From assembly GCA_018857735.1 (NCBI GenBank), contig JABMCL010001558.1:306001-370000 (forward strand): a stretch of 64,000 nucleotides of DNA, read 5' to 3'. The notes beneath the pieces are model-generated. The model did no database searches and had not been told where the DNA came from. It saw nothing but the letters and a program-made list of their open reading frames with translations. Positions within the stretch are counted from its first letter, which is position 1; the number at the start of each line of letters is the position of its first letter. Positions 1-50,121 of this stretch are shown here, piece after piece. Position numbers and translations under genes: made by a program. Source of the stretch: Alviniconcha marisindica. Lineage: Eukaryota > Mollusca > Gastropoda > Provannidae.

Positions 1-334
1 TGTTATACCTGGGGTCGTATGCAAATTGTTACAGTTCGCGGCAACAGTAGGCCGGCATAGTTAACTTTTTTGTCGACCACACGCATACACAGTTTACTGA
101 AGAATCTAAGATGGCAACCGCACTGACTCCCCAGACTGACGTCACTTTGGGAAAGTCACATGACTGATGGAGAACCCGAGACTAGTTTCGGCCAGCCTAC
201 AGAAAATAAAATCGATTAAAAACCCAATTAAAGATTTTTAGATTTTTTTAATTTCATTAAATCTGAAACTAGTGACTCATTTGTCAATCATTTCAATGGT
301 CATTTTGCATACTTAAAAACCTTGGACTTTTACT
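1..334. mobile_element. TTAA-flanked nonautonomous DNA element, copy 1 (left part cut by window edge)
   Basis: Near-identical by eye to 12566-12900. It ends in the inverted terminal sequence beside TTAA (335-338). It sits in the CAPN15 intron that runs off the window. A 2-bp deletion relative to the other copy, between about 42 and 50, breaks the short THAP-like reading frame present there. Confidence 0.8.
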
Positions 335-523
335 TTAACAGAAGATCTCTTTATCCAGACTTTTGTTGTTGTTTGTTTGTTTTTAGTTTTTTGTTTTCCA
401 GACATGCTGCATGGATCGGACATTTGCAGCCATCAAGTATAAAAGTATGAATTTTCTCCAAATTTTCACAAAAGCGAAAAATCATGACTATAGCAACTGC
501 CATGAACTTAAAGGTGCTCTTAC

Positions 524-8320
<7,797 letters not shown>

Positions 8321-8601
8321 CTGAAGAAGAGTATGATTTATAAAGGTGTTGAAAGGGATCCCATGCAGAATGCAAGATGGCCTCAAAATTATTTTTAAAA
8401 GTTTATTATTATACAAAATACCTCTGTTAATATTTTGCAGGCTTGTTGTTCTGTCAACATATATATATATATAAGTAACAGAAGTACTTTTTTTGTTTTG
8501 TTTTAAATTTGAGCTCCTCTTGGTGCTGTCTTTTTTTCTTTCTTTATTTCTTTTGAGGGGGAGGTGGGAGGTGGGGGGAGGGGCTCCCTCTGTACCAGTC
8601 T

Positions 8602-8701
8602 ATACCATGAAAAAGGCCTCTGTGTGTGGCACAAGTGTCAAGTGCAGAAACAGGTAGGCACTTGACACTTGTGCCACACACAGAGGCCTTTTTCATGGTA
8701 T
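8602..8701. repeat. Perfect 44-bp inverted repeat with 12-nt loop
   Basis: The left arm 8602-8645 and right arm 8658-8701 are exact reverse complements (ATACCATGAAAAAGGCCTCT... / ...AGAGGCCTTTTTCATGGTAT). The loop is AGAAACAGGTAG. It lies upstream of the CAPN15 start, probably in its 5' UTR intron. Confidence 0.97.
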
Positions 8702-8802
8702 CACAGCCACAGACTGCCAGACACAAAATGGCAGCATTCATGGAGAGGGCAATAGAGAAAGGGGTAAATGGGGTGGGGATGGGATTGAAAGGGGGGGGGG
8801 CA

Positions 8803-8996
8803 GACAACTCCTTGTGAGATGAACTCCTTTGTGAACTGTTTGTTTGGCTTTACAGTTTGTTTTTTATTCATCAAGTTTTAGTCGCCTTGTATTTTAAGAC
8901 AACTCATTGTGAGATGAACTCCTTTGTGAACTGTTCGGCTTTACAGTTTGTATTTTATTCATCAGTTTTTAGTCGCCTTGTAGTTTAAGAATCGTT
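8803..8996. repeat. Two-copy ~95-bp tandem duplication
   Basis: GACAACTCCTTGTGAGATGA... is repeated once with few changes. The following 8997-9819 holds an AT-rich stretch, TA tracts (9427-9455) and poly(C) at about 9652 and 9710; no gene seen. Confidence 0.85.
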
Positions 8997-9819
8997 GTGT
9001 GAACTTTGTTTTTACCCATGTTCAGTTGTAAGAAATAAACCCCGAGGCAGGCAGTAGCCAAAGATTTGGGAATTGTAAGCTAACTAGTTCTCTTTATTTT
9101 ATTTTGTTTGTTTTATATTTATATAATTGCTGCTCTTATTAGTCTTAAACAGTTAAAGGAATAAGTTAGTGTTATTAATTGACCAATACATACATGATAC
9201 AAGCATACATGTTATATCTAATGCACTAAACTGGGCCTGTGGAACTTAACTTACACATGGTGACATGTGATTTGACCCAGATGCACAGTTTACGCTTAAC
9301 ACTATAGTATCCATTACACTTTTAAGTTTTACAGCACCAGAAGTTGGTCAGTGCATCATTGCAACTATGTGCAAGGCCAAAGAAAAGGGAAATTGTCCAT
9401 AATAATAATAATAACATAGCACATGAATATATATTATATATATTATATATATATATCATTATATGTGTATATTTTTTTTATAAGAAACTCATGGTTATGT
9501 GCCTTTGATTTTGCCTGCGTTGCACTGTGAGTGTGACTTTGGCCCTCTGGGATACCATCAACCAAATTTACTCCCAAGCTTGGCCCCCTATACCTTAATA
9601 AAGTATGAATTTAGGCTTGAAATATGTAAGCATATCAAACTGAAGAAGTACCCCCCCCCCCCCGGTTTGAAAGTACATATGCATCACTGAAACTCGTCCC
9701 CCACCCACCCCCCCCCCGCACCCCCCAACACGCACACACAAACCTCAACACCACCACCACCCACACAGAGCTGTTGTGCCCGTGGATAAAAAATCAAAAT
9801 ATGCCAAAACAGTACGTAC

Positions 9820-10468
9820 CTTATGCGCCAATAACCGCAAACAAAACTCTTATCCTGGCAGATACACACCTTTAACAACGCTTGACAGACACACTGAGAC
9901 ATGTAAAACATGAGTTATACCACACCTGTGTAAAACCCCTAAGCAAAAGATCAAACAGAAACTACTCCGTCACGCACCAATCGGAGTGTATCGGATTCGG
10001 AGCGCACAGTCTGTATTCAACATATGTAGCCCCCACAATTTTCCAGTCATCAGCTACACTACCATTGCCAAAACAGTCGGTATTAGCGGATTACAACGCC
10101 TACGAAAATTGAAACTCTAAATGACATCGCTGTGCCACTTAATCACCTGTCACACGGAAGCGGATTTCTCTGTGTTGGTCCTGTGCGTCACCGGCGGTCA
10201 CAACACACCATGTGTGGATATTTACTGCGTAAATGTTACAACAAATGCCATTGGTCGGAGCGAAAACATCTAACCAATCTGCGAAGAGTATACGAAATCG
10301 TGTAGATATAGGAAATTAGCTAGCGCACTTGGCCATGGCAGGATCAAACTTCCTGTTTCACCAAACTGTGGAAAATGCAAACGACCACTGAATGCCTTTC
10401 AGTCGCTGAAAGACAGCCTAATGTGTTTTCTCAGACTAGGAGACAAGATTAACAAGCGACTGGGGGCC
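9820..10468. promoter_or_regulatory. Probable shared divergent promoter region of CAPN15 and GAB
   Basis: The interval lies between the two 5' ends. On the minus strand GCATAAG|gtacgt (exon edge 9820) is a good donor that could end a noncoding CAPN15 first exon spliced to the acceptor before 8320. On the plus strand the GAB start codon follows at 10469. Several CpGs occur at about 9960-10300, more than in the introns nearby. No TATA box or initiator can be assigned with confidence. The promoter role is inferred from gene order only. Confidence 0.4.
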
Positions 10469-39720
<29,252 letters not shown>

Positions 39721-39853
39721 TAGTCCACCCACCCTACCCTTGAACTGGGAGTGTGCTGTCCTTCCTTTATTCAGGTCACCAGCCAGTCAAACAGGACTTG
39801 CAAGTGCCCCCACCACCACCACCACCACACCACCACCAGCTCTCCTCTGTACC

Positions 39854-39902
<49 letters not shown>

Positions 39903-40589
39903 GTACTGTATTGACTTCATACCTTCTAGGGCCCCATATATATATTTGTATGTTTGTACTGTGCAAGTGTCGTACCTGCAAGGACCTGCACATATATATA
40001 TATATATATATTTTGTACTGCATTGACTTTACACCTGCGAGGCCCCCATATACTATGTGCGTGTGTGTGTATCACATTGACTTCATACCTGCAAGAGAGC
40101 ACCCCCCCCACCCCCCCCACCCCCCCGATCCCCTCCCACCCTCCACAAGGTACAGTGCATATGTTTGTACAATAGTCTTCATGCCTACGTTGGTCCCAAA
40201 TGTATAGGCGGACGGAATATATGCGAGGGCCCCGAATGACACAAACCTTCCGTCACAGACTGCCTGTCAGGCCCCCATGCCAAACTCTTGAGCATTGGTT
40301 TACGACAGCCTTCCTCCGGCCACAGCCATAAGTGGTTATGCCGTAGGTGTCTGAAAACTGCCAGCTAACTGCCAATTTTGCATTGGTGCTCACATGGCAA
40401 TAAGTTTGTAACCACACAGGCAACTGCAGATTAAAGTAGCAGGCCATGCTTTTAACCATTCACAATGCTTGCACCAACAGTAACGAACCTGAAACAACTT
40501 GAACCGAGATGAACTCATTTTTGTCCCCAGAGCAGACCTATCCAATGTTTATGCGCATGCTTTGACGCTGTGCTGCTTCCACAGACTTA

Positions 40590-41136
40590 GTACTGACAAG
40601 TTTTCACAGATTTTATTGGGGGGGGGGGGGGGGACCTGAGTTGCTTCCACAATCTTAGTACTCTAAGTTTTTGCAAATTTATAGGGGGCGCTGTGTTGCT
40701 TCTACATTCTTAGTACTCCAAATTTTCACAAACTTTGTAGGGGGCGCTGTGTTGCTTCCACAGTCTTAGTACTCCAAGTTTTTGCAAATTTATAGGGGGC
40801 GCTGTGTTGCTTCTACATTCTTAGTACTCCAAATTTTCACAAACTTTGTAGGGGGCGCTGTGTTGCTTCCACAGTCTTAGTACTCCAAGTTTTCGCAGAT
40901 TTATAGGGGGCGCTGTGTTGCTTCTACATTCTTAGTACTCCAAATTTTCACAAACTTTGTAGGGGGCGCTGTATTGCTTCCGCAAAATCTTAGTACTCCA
41001 TGTTTTCTCAAATTTTATAGGGGGCGCTGTTTTGCTTCTACATTCTCACTACTCCCAAGTCTTTGCAAATTTTATCGGGGGCACTGTGTTGCTTCCACAG
41101 TCTTAGTACTCACAAGTTTTTGCAAATTTTATAGGG
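40590..41136 (+). repeat. ~57-bp minisatellite with alternating A/B units (114-bp higher-order repeat)
   Basis: Form A: GCTTCCACAGTCTTAGTACT...GTTTTTGCAAATTTATAG; form B: GCTTCTACATTCTTAGTACT...ATTTTCACAAACTTTGTAG; both then GGGGCGCTGTGTT. A and B alternate over the central part, about nine units in all. Confidence 0.92.
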
Positions 41137-41302
41137 GCTGAGAGCGTGAAACTTACAGGGGCAATTTAGGTGAACAGATGCACAGAGATGAGAAACACCC
41201 CCTTCAGTGGCATAACCAGGTATGGCAGAATTTGGAGGAAGGGTGCCGGAAAGCAAGGCTAGAAGCATGGGCTCCATGCTTTGAAAGCAGATGCTCAAGT
41301 GG

Positions 41303-41490
41303 GCAATGTCCACTTTTAGCCCCGTCCGTTTGCTGTCCTCAAATGGTTTGAGGATGTGTGTGTGCATGTGCTTGTGTATAATACTGGTATAGTATGGAAT
41401 GAACTGATAATTATGTGGATATGCCAACGCACTGCATACTTCAAGTTCATTCCATACACACACAACCATGCACGCACACACATACACACG

Positions 41491-41525
<35 letters not shown>

Positions 41526-41579
41526 GCGCTCTCATACCATTTGAGGACGTGAACCGACGGGGCTAAAAGTGGACATTGC
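41303..41579. repeat. Long imperfect palindrome (foldback)
   Basis: Outer arms 41303-41352 and 41531-41579 are near-perfect inverted repeats (GCAATGTCCACTTTTAGCCC...). Inner arms 41392-41405 and 41444-41457 are perfect (GTATGGAATGAACT). The GT and CA tracts between them are also complementary, so the whole ~277 bp could fold into one hairpin. Just left, 41209-41262 is the dispersed GGCATAACCAGGTATGGCAG core. Confidence 0.88.
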
Positions 41580-41789
41580 TGCTCAAGTGTCAGGGTCTGT
41601 ACTTGGGACCTGTGCCAGGGATGCAGTCGCTGAATACCTGGCTTTGTGTGCTTTCAGAATATCTAGGAGGGCTACCCCCAGTCCAGTGCACATCGTAGGA
41701 TACATAGTCAAGAGCATCAGCTGGGTCCTTCAGTTTGTACCATGCTTTTCTGTGGCTGTGCTAGCATCACACAGCGTATATCTGTTAGA

Positions 41790-41825
41790 CAATGTGTGTG
41801 TGTGTGTGTGCATGCATGCGTGTGT

Positions 41826-41856
<31 letters not shown>

Positions 41857-41930
41857 AGTGCATATGTGTGTGTGTGTGTGTGTGTGTGTGCGCTCGTGCG
41901 CATGTGTGTGTGTGTGTGTGTGTGTGCAGC
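41790..41930. repeat. (TG)n microsatellite
   Basis: About 140 bp of TG with GCATGC, GAGTGCATA and GCGCTCGTGC interruptions. Confidence 0.97.
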
Positions 41931-42089
41931 TCTGCAGATAGCTGTTGGTTTTGTTTTCCCATGGGCACTAAAAGGGAAACCCCACTAAAGTCTGCCTGCA
42001 GCTTTTGTCTCTTTTGATAGTTCCCATGCGGTATGATGGCTCAGTTGAATGCCAGCTGCCTGTGATTCTGAGCACCTGGGAGTAATTTG

Positions 42090-42600
42090 GTCACACTATT
42101 TGTCCCAGCACTTCAACCCCAACCACTTTCTGGTTAACCTGATCAGGTCTAAGACAATGCATGTGAACCTTCATCTGACTTGTTACGTGTGAAACTTGAT
42201 TCAGGTGTAACCCACTACGTGGTTTGGTCTGACACACCGCATGTGGAACTTGGTACGCACTAGCTATTAAACGTGGTTAGATTTCACAAACTGCATGAGA
42301 CATGATCTTTATTCAGGTGTAACCCACTGTACGTGAAACATGGTTTGGTCTGACACACCACATGTGGAACTTGGTACACACTAGCTATTAAACTTGATCA
42401 GATTTCACAAACTGCATGAGACATGATCAGGTCCATCACACTGCATGTGGAGCTTGGCCAGATTCAGGACAGTGGGTGCAAGACTTGGTCAGGTCTGATA
42501 GGCTGCAAGCAAAAGTTTATCAGCTCTATATATCCTGCTGCTGGTGAAATTTGATCGTGTCCAACACGCTTGAATTTAAGACCTGGTCCGATTTAACAGG
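42090..42600 (+). repeat. Degenerate ~38-bp repeat with a ~135-bp duplication
   Basis: Variants of GGTCTGACACACCGCATGTG then GAACTTGGT recur about 12 times. The block CAGGTGTAACCCACT...CTAGCTATTAAAC occurs twice (about 42203-42290 and 42316-42410). 42601-45600 shows no coding exon; poly(G) tracts lie at 42862 and 45355-45378. Confidence 0.75.
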
Positions 42601-45600
42601 GTGTCTGTGAAATTTAGTCAGCTGTAACAGGTAGGGGCATGATTTGTGATGGCAGCAGCTGTGTGGGCATGTCAGTTACGGTAGGTTAATGTTAAAGAAG
42701 GTGAGTGTGCAGGCCACTGCGACATTATGTATATTGTATGACACTGCAAGAGAAAAAACCTGTGGTTCAGTGTATCTCTTCTTCACAGTTCCAGATGGTT
42801 GGGTTTGGAGCTTGATGGTTCACAACACAATTTGCCTGAAAGCAGCATCTATTTTTGAGAGGGGGGGGGGTGATGCTGCCTGGTATAAAATGGCACGTAA
42901 AATTAAAAATTTCTCTAGCCTAAAACCTTTGCATTTTTTCTTTTTTCTTTTTCATTTTTCTTCTCTTTCTTTCTTCCTCTGGATCAAAGTGCACTAGAGT
43001 AGCAGAATCTAAATCATGTGTATTTATAAGAAATAAAATCACTTAGAACCTAGACTATTGCCAGCGGTCATGATCCATTTTTTTTTTGCTGTATTGTTTT
43101 TATTTTCAATTTGTTGTTATTTGATGAGTATGCACTTTTTAAGTGACTTCACCATGCATGAAAATTTCTTCCTGTTCCAGTTTTACTGCTTTAATGCCAT
43201 TGCACTGCTGACAGGAATAATTTACTTGTGTTTATTTTTTTTTTAAAGAAGAGATACTGGGATAATACTAAGACACTGATTTGTGTCATAGCTGTAAATA
43301 TAATATATAGTTTGATTAGAATTGAAAAGCAGGACTGAGGCAAGATTTTATCTCAGTGTATTATAAAAAAAAGTCAAACTGTTCCATTTCAACAAAAATT
43401 AAGATAGGGTTAGTGTTATTACAGGTCTGGTATAATGCTTCTTATTTATTATTTTGTTGTTTTGTTTTTTTAGTTGTGTGTACGTGGGTAGGGTGGGTGA
43501 GTGAAGGTGAGTGAGAGGGAAGAGAGATATTCAACCCTTCTAGAGGCCAGAAAGTGGCCAAATTCATTGCAGAAGCAAACATTGCATGGGAAAAGAACAC
43601 TCATCTTCAGAGCCTACTTCTACAAGAAAACAAGTCTGCTTCAGCTAGAAGTGTTAAAATGTGTTTCATGAATACCTAGATGCATATCATGTGAAGGATG
43701 ATAGTTATACAAAGGATAGCACATGTGTCCTAAGCACCTTGTCAGAATGCCTACAATGAACTTAACACATGCAATGAAGAACCACATGTATGAAGCCTTT
43801 CTTATGCTGCTGCTGCTGTAGCTCCTTCGATCCTCATAAAAGACTGACCATCTCATGGGAATGTTTTCTGTCAGTTAGAGTGGTCTTTACTGTTTTGTTG
43901 TTTGTGATTTTCTTTTTCTTTTATTTTATTTTAATGTTGACAAGTGAAATGTGGCATTTTGATTCTGTTATGATGTGGATATTGTGTGATAATGATCAAT
44001 TAAGGGCATTGATAATAGGAATAACCAGCCTAGATTAAAAAGAGAGAAAGAAAATGGTATATTGTGTGTATATGTTTGCACCTAGCATAAAGAAGTGAAT
44101 CGGACCCAGAAAGGGCTTCATGCTCCCAAGCAGGTTCTCTCTGAAGAGAATAGATTTCTTCTTCTTCTTCTCTCTTTTTCTCTTTTTAGTTTGCAAACAG
44201 CTTCTAAAGGGTATCATTTACTCATGAGCTGTAAAAGCACACAATGTACTAGATCTGGTTCATCAAAAAGAGTGCGTTACTCTCAGGTGCAGCTAGATCT
44301 AGCTCTTTCCCTTTCATGGGCACACCTTCATTGTCTCTCTTTGTAAAGAATGACAAAATTCAGTTTAAGTGCTTTGGCAGCAAGTCTCTGATATTATTTT
44401 CAAAATACATAAATACACATGCATTTTTGATAATTCAGTGTCTGGATTTAGTCACAGGAGTTACTCGCATGTTCAAAAATTGCAGGACTGTCCTCCAGGT
44501 GGTCAGTGGCGTAATGACTTTGAGCCTGCTGGTAGGGTCTCAAGCTCCCCAGCATCTCAGGTCTTCTGGAGGGCAATAATCCACTTGTGGTGGTTGCTTT
44601 GGCTGCCAGTCTAACTGCTTGGTTGTTGTCTTTGACGCCAGTGAGTCCAGGACAGTAGAACCACAGGAGTCTTGGAAGACAGATGTCAGACATTGCCACA
44701 TGCCAGTCTGTACCTCCCATTCCACAGCTTACTTTTGAACAGAATGCATGTACAGTGATTGTACTTAAGATGTAAGTGTTAAAAAAATTCATTCATAGGG
44801 TTTCCTCTTCTGGATAAAAAAAAAAAATTTAAATTATTTCTGGTTAGTAATTTTTTGGGTCATATCCTAGCCACTTGGAAGTCCTCTGTTTATTGTGGTT
44901 TTTTGAATAATATAGTAAAGACAGCCCTTGACTGCCAATAGTTTGCAAGCAATAAGTTTTACAAGTGTGCACCCCCAAACTAAAAAATTAAAAATGGGGT
45001 GTGGGGTGGGTGGTGGTGGCATTAAATGGGGCGGGGAGGGGGGTTAGTCAGATTTGAAGGCATCTGTGCATTTTCAGCCAACTTAACGTTATAACTGTAC
45101 ATTTTGTAGCAGCTTGCTCCCATTTCAGCAGCTGTACTGTATTAAGTGTAAAGGATTTTGTTGGAGCCCATTACGTTATGAGTAATGTCCTCTAATAATG
45201 AAGAGAAGACTATTTTTTGAATGCTGAAGTTTGACATGAGTGTACTGTTTTGAAAAATTGTTAACCCAAGTTGTGTTGCAAGAAAGAAAGAAAAGGAGGA
45301 AGAAACAAAAACCAGAGTTCTCTCCGCAAGACCTTTAGAGCAAAAAAAATAATTGGGGGGGGGGGTTGAGGGGGGGGCATTGTGGGGAGGGGAGGGGAGC
45401 TTGTTTGGGGAAATTATGTGATATGCTTTGAAAGTTATGAAGTAATAATTTTCTGTATGGTATCAGTAGAGGAACAGTTTATCTATTTGACGGTGCAAAT
45501 AAAATGGAACAACTGTTCATTCTTTAACTCTGAAGCATGTATTGGTTCGGCTAAGTATTCACTCCAGTCATTTTGTACCAGTGATATAACATTTCACAGT

Positions 45601-47820
45601 GAATAAAATGTGTCCCACGAAGTGGGGAACGTGACTTTGAAGACAAAACCATGTGTAGAATATAATGTGTATATATATATATATTTTAAATCCACTCATG
45701 CATGTATGACAAATAATATATGGTACCGCCTGTATGCGCGTGTGATCTGAGCTTGTACGACACATTGTAAAAGAAAGTGGAGATGTCAAGCCTCAAGTTG
45801 GTCACAGGTGACTAGTTTTGAAAATTCCATCAACAGGTTTAAAACTGTGTGTATTTTTAAGACAATCCACAATGCTAACTTCGTGCTTTGAAGAGGTCTC
45901 TGTCTGTCACATAATACCACATACGAAATATATGCCCTGGAGTTATGCGCATGCTTATGTTTAGTGTGAAGATGCTGTATGGTTCTGTAGTACCTGTAGC
46001 AAATTTTGTTGTTGTTCACAGTAACTCTTGGCTGTACCAGATGCTGTAGGAATCTTATTTCACTAGCCGCTTTTGTATGCCATTACTTTTGAGCTTTCTT
46101 TTCAAGTGTTAACTGTTACGTTGTTTTCCACTCTGCTAAAGTCATCATCCTGTATTGTAGTCCTCTACCTTGGTTTTTGAACAGTTGAGGTGGGGTGTAA
46201 AATATGGTATGATATATCATGTTTGGCTCTGACTCGAAGCTAAATTGTACAGTTTCTCAGTTTTGTTTGCGTGCATGTTTGCATGAAAATACATATGGGT
46301 GTGTGTGTGTGTGTGTACGTGCATTTGTGTGTGTGTGTGTGTGTGCATATGCGTGTGTATCCATGCGTTTGATGAGTACCCTGGTGTATATGTGTGTGTA
46401 CTGTGTGTGTTCACAATCCAGTCAGTTTTGAGCTCCAGATTTTAGAGGCATTAAATAAAAGAAAAAGTTATGTAATATTATGTTTATATCAAAAATGTTA
46501 AAGGATCATTAAAAAAATAAAAATAATAACCTACCCCTCCTTCCTCTCTCTGTCAAAGCACTTGCATGTCTTTGTTGTTAGGATGCTTGCTCTGCGTTGC
46601 TTTCAGAACACAATTGAAGTACTTGAAAGATAATGACTCGTCACTGCTCATTATCCAGTACAGCTTTGTAGACAACAACAAAAATCAAAGAGGCTTAATT
46701 TTTTTTACTGCATGTTCAGGAGTAGATCAGCAGATGGTTGTGCAGAATCATCCCGAGATGACCGTATGCAGTTGAGGTGATGTCAAACTCCCAGAACTAA
46801 CTCTTGTACAGCAGTCTTTCTGTTGCAACTTACTTCTTGCCTGGTTTCTTTGGTACTGCCCTGACGTTTAGGAAGTATTGGTCAATCGACCTGTTTTTCA
46901 ACAGAAGTATGCTTTTGACCCTTTGTTGTTTTTTTGGTATGATTTTGACATGTTGCGAATCTGTTTTGTGAGCTCTTATTCATTATTGCATGCCAGATGC
47001 GAAGTGTTTCACCACAAGTGCAGTGGAGGACAATTAACACAAATGCTGATGACACATAACATCAAATATTATTGGATAACAGTTATAAACACAAACAGGT
47101 TTTGTGGTCCCAAGGGCTTCTTTCATTTTTGTTTTGTGTTGATTAAACACCAGATAATTATTAATGAAGATTTGAGACGGGATGGATGGTTTTATTTGTT
47201 ATTCTCTGCTCATTATTGCCCTGATACAACCGTACTGGTTGACTGGACGTAAAGCATCAAGTTACTTACTTACTCTCTGTTCATTTTCGTATTGACTGTA
47301 CTGCGCTGTTATGTGCAAAGTTTTTTTTTTTTTTTTATATATATATTTTTTAAATACATATTTCTGTCTTGCTGTACACATGGTATGGTGCATTTTGGTT
47401 TGTGATATATGCATGTCCATCTTCTGATGTGAATTTTGGTGCAGCTATGTTGCTTTTTTTTGCTTTTTCTTGGAAGTAATCAGGTTTCTTTCAATTATGC
47501 CTTGCTCTCAGCATGTTGTTTAATGGTAATAATACAAGATTTATATTCTCTCATTGCTTTATCTTCAGTTTTGATACCATCTTCTCCACTTTCTGTTGGA
47601 TTCTTTGCTGTCTCTGGTCTTTACACTTGTTGGTGGAGTCAAAACCCCAGTTGACTATGTAGACTTACTACTGCTGCTTTCTGAAAGATAAGGCATGGTT
47701 TTGAAATGGCACAAGGCCCAGTGGGTGGTTGGTGACATGGATTTTCTTACTGACTGTGTAATACGGCACAACACAGCATCGCTATTGAGGCAATATAAAT
47801 AAAGTATTAACAAACGTTTT

Positions 47821-49198
47821 GGCAATGTGTGTCTTGTGAATTGACAGATGCTGAAATGTTGTACAACATGTAATGTTCCACTTTGAGTGATATATTGAGG
47901 GTTGGCTAATGATTGGATTTTGATTGTAATGCCCTGTCGCCTGCACAGTCATCTCAGGAAGATACGATTGGGGGTATTTTCCAGTTCATTGTGAATTTGG
48001 TATATATGCTCTGGTAGCACAATTTGTTTTTGTTTCTAATGGGAAAGACCAGTCACCTATTTGTGTTTTTCAAACGGTATGCACACCAGTTTCATTCACT
48101 TCCAGTGTTGTTTTATTTTGTATGAACAGTCCCAGCCAAAAAAATGTAGTTTTTTTTTTCCTCGGTCTTTTTTCTTTTCTTTTTCTGTTTTTTCCTTTTT
48201 GTTTGTTTGTTGACTTTTTTTGCAGGCTACACATTCCCATTTGCAGTTTTGATTCCCATTTACTACAGATGAGGCATCAGTTAGAAGCAGTGCTCTCAAT
48301 TTAGGGAAAGGAGGTACTTAAAAAATGCATTCTGGCTATTACCAGGCTCACCATCCATGCACTTTGCAAGAAAGTCTGGTGGGGTGGGTGGTGGTTTTTT
48401 TTTGTGTGTGTGTGTGTGCGCGCTTCTTCAGCATCCACATTTTCATGTAGCTCTTGATGGATTGTGGATGCATTGTGAGCTGTTATAAATGAATCAGTGT
48501 TGCTGCTGATTGTTCAAACACATAAAATAGTTCAAAAGAACGCAACTTGTTAGGTCAAAAAACAACATACACATTTTTGGGGTAATCCCCATTATGAAGC
48601 TACAAAACAACACTTAAACAACAGTTAAACGGTGAAAAACGATGAAAAATGAGACGGAGAGCTAAACCACTTGTCTGTTTTTGGTTGAGCTATGGTGTTT
48701 TGAGCTCTGCCAATTGTTCAACCTTTTTTCTCTCCCCCTCCCATCCCTTCCCCGGGCCAGCAAGGGGCTGAAAAAACATCTGCTTGGTATCTCATCTGTT
48801 TCCTTTTCCACCTAAGCCAAAAGAAGCCCAGATCTCCTGCAAAATGTATAAGCTGATGAGATTATTCTCAGCAGATCAGATTTATATGGACAGCTAGACG
48901 CATTGTGTGCCAGGTGTCGTCGAGTCCATGACATTTTGCGTGGCATAATAATAAACTTTTTCTGGAAATAGCGATACTTTTAAATGACTGAACCAGCCGG
49001 GGTATCTCTGTTTTCATCAGCAGCTCACCAAGCAAGCAGTCCCAGTTGTCAGTGTAGCAAGCAAGGGTGCTGTGTGTACTTCGTGGCGGTGTGATGTGCT
49101 TTGTCTCGGCTATGAGAAGAAGATGGGCATCTCAGCTGCGGAAAGAAGATGCATGATTTGTAGTGAGCATTACGGGCGAGCATGCCTTTGGATGCTGT

Positions 49199-49200
<2 letters not shown>
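47821..49200. other. Region downstream of GAB: no gene seen
   Basis: AT-rich. 48551-48640 is the left half of the foldback element at 3525-3790. Nothing else is recognised. Confidence 0.5.
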
Positions 49201-49271
<71 letters not shown>

Positions 49272-49285
49272 ATATATATATATAT
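49201..49285. repeat. (TA)n microsatellite
   Basis: About 85 bp of TA. 49286-50121 contains no recognised gene; open frames at 49716-49981 have no family resemblance. Confidence 0.97.
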
Positions 49286-50121
49286 TTACAAGCTAGCTTC
49301 CAAGAGTAAGATAATAATTTTCAGTACTTTTACCTGTTTGTTACCCCCCCACTCCCCCCACCCCTGCACCTGATTGACACAGCTCTCTTGCCAGTCTTTC
49401 TGAGACAGCATACCATGTTTGTTTCTTTTTCGTTACCCCCTCCCCTGGAATGAAGATTGCAGGAAAGGGGGTGGGTGAGGACTGGTACTGGAATCACTTT
49501 TTTTTCTTCTTTTTTTTAATGCCAGTATGGATTTGCATATTCAGAGCTGTAATGCTATAATAAACTACTGTGATGTTACTGCTAGCATTGGTGTGGGCAC
49601 TCTCCAGTCAGTTGCTGTTTGCCTTCTGTCCATTCAAAAGAACAGTAGGTCAGTAGTTGCTGCTTTTGAGTGTGTGCTTTATGTACACGCAGTTTTCATT
49701 GTATGTAAGTAAGCTTTGATCGTGCACGTATGCATTTTGCGGGGATGCATGTGGGTATGCCTAGAGCTGAAAATCCGCCATCCAAATGCCAAAAGAAAAA
49801 TCTTGAGAAGGAAAAACATCCTGTTCCCATGGCCAGTGCATGGGAGAACAGGGAAGAGAAAGCATGTTTGTCTGAGAGCAATAACCCAGCTTTGTTGCTT
49901 GTGGATGCTGCCCATGTTGAATCTGTCGTTTGGATTCTGACCTGTGTCTTAAGTGGAAACAGCTTCAGGCAAAGGTCTTAAACTGCACATGCACCCCTGA
50001 TTTTGCTTGTTACTCAGTAAAACCATGTCAACTTCCATCGCTCAAAATGCTCCCATGTTCACACACTCCATTCTGCTGACGATAATGATTATTATCATTA
50101 TGCCAACAGCAGGACTGATGA

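Larger units (their letters stand above)
39721..47820 (+). other. Probable GAB 3' UTR and candidate poly(A) signals
   Basis: No coding exon is seen. AATAAA occurs at 43032, 45498, 45602 and 47798. The last is followed within about 25 bp by a GT-rich stretch (ATGTGTGTCTTGTG), so it is the best cleavage candidate, but a much shorter UTR is possible. The interval also holds TA tracts (39858-39900, 39995-40012), (CCA)n at 39808-39838, and the repeats listed separately. Confidence 0.45.

Noticed and set aside
44448..44792. Minus-strand frame near a possible gene downstream of GAB
   Set aside because: No domain. The plus strand contains part of a dispersed repeat core, and no splice structure is seen.
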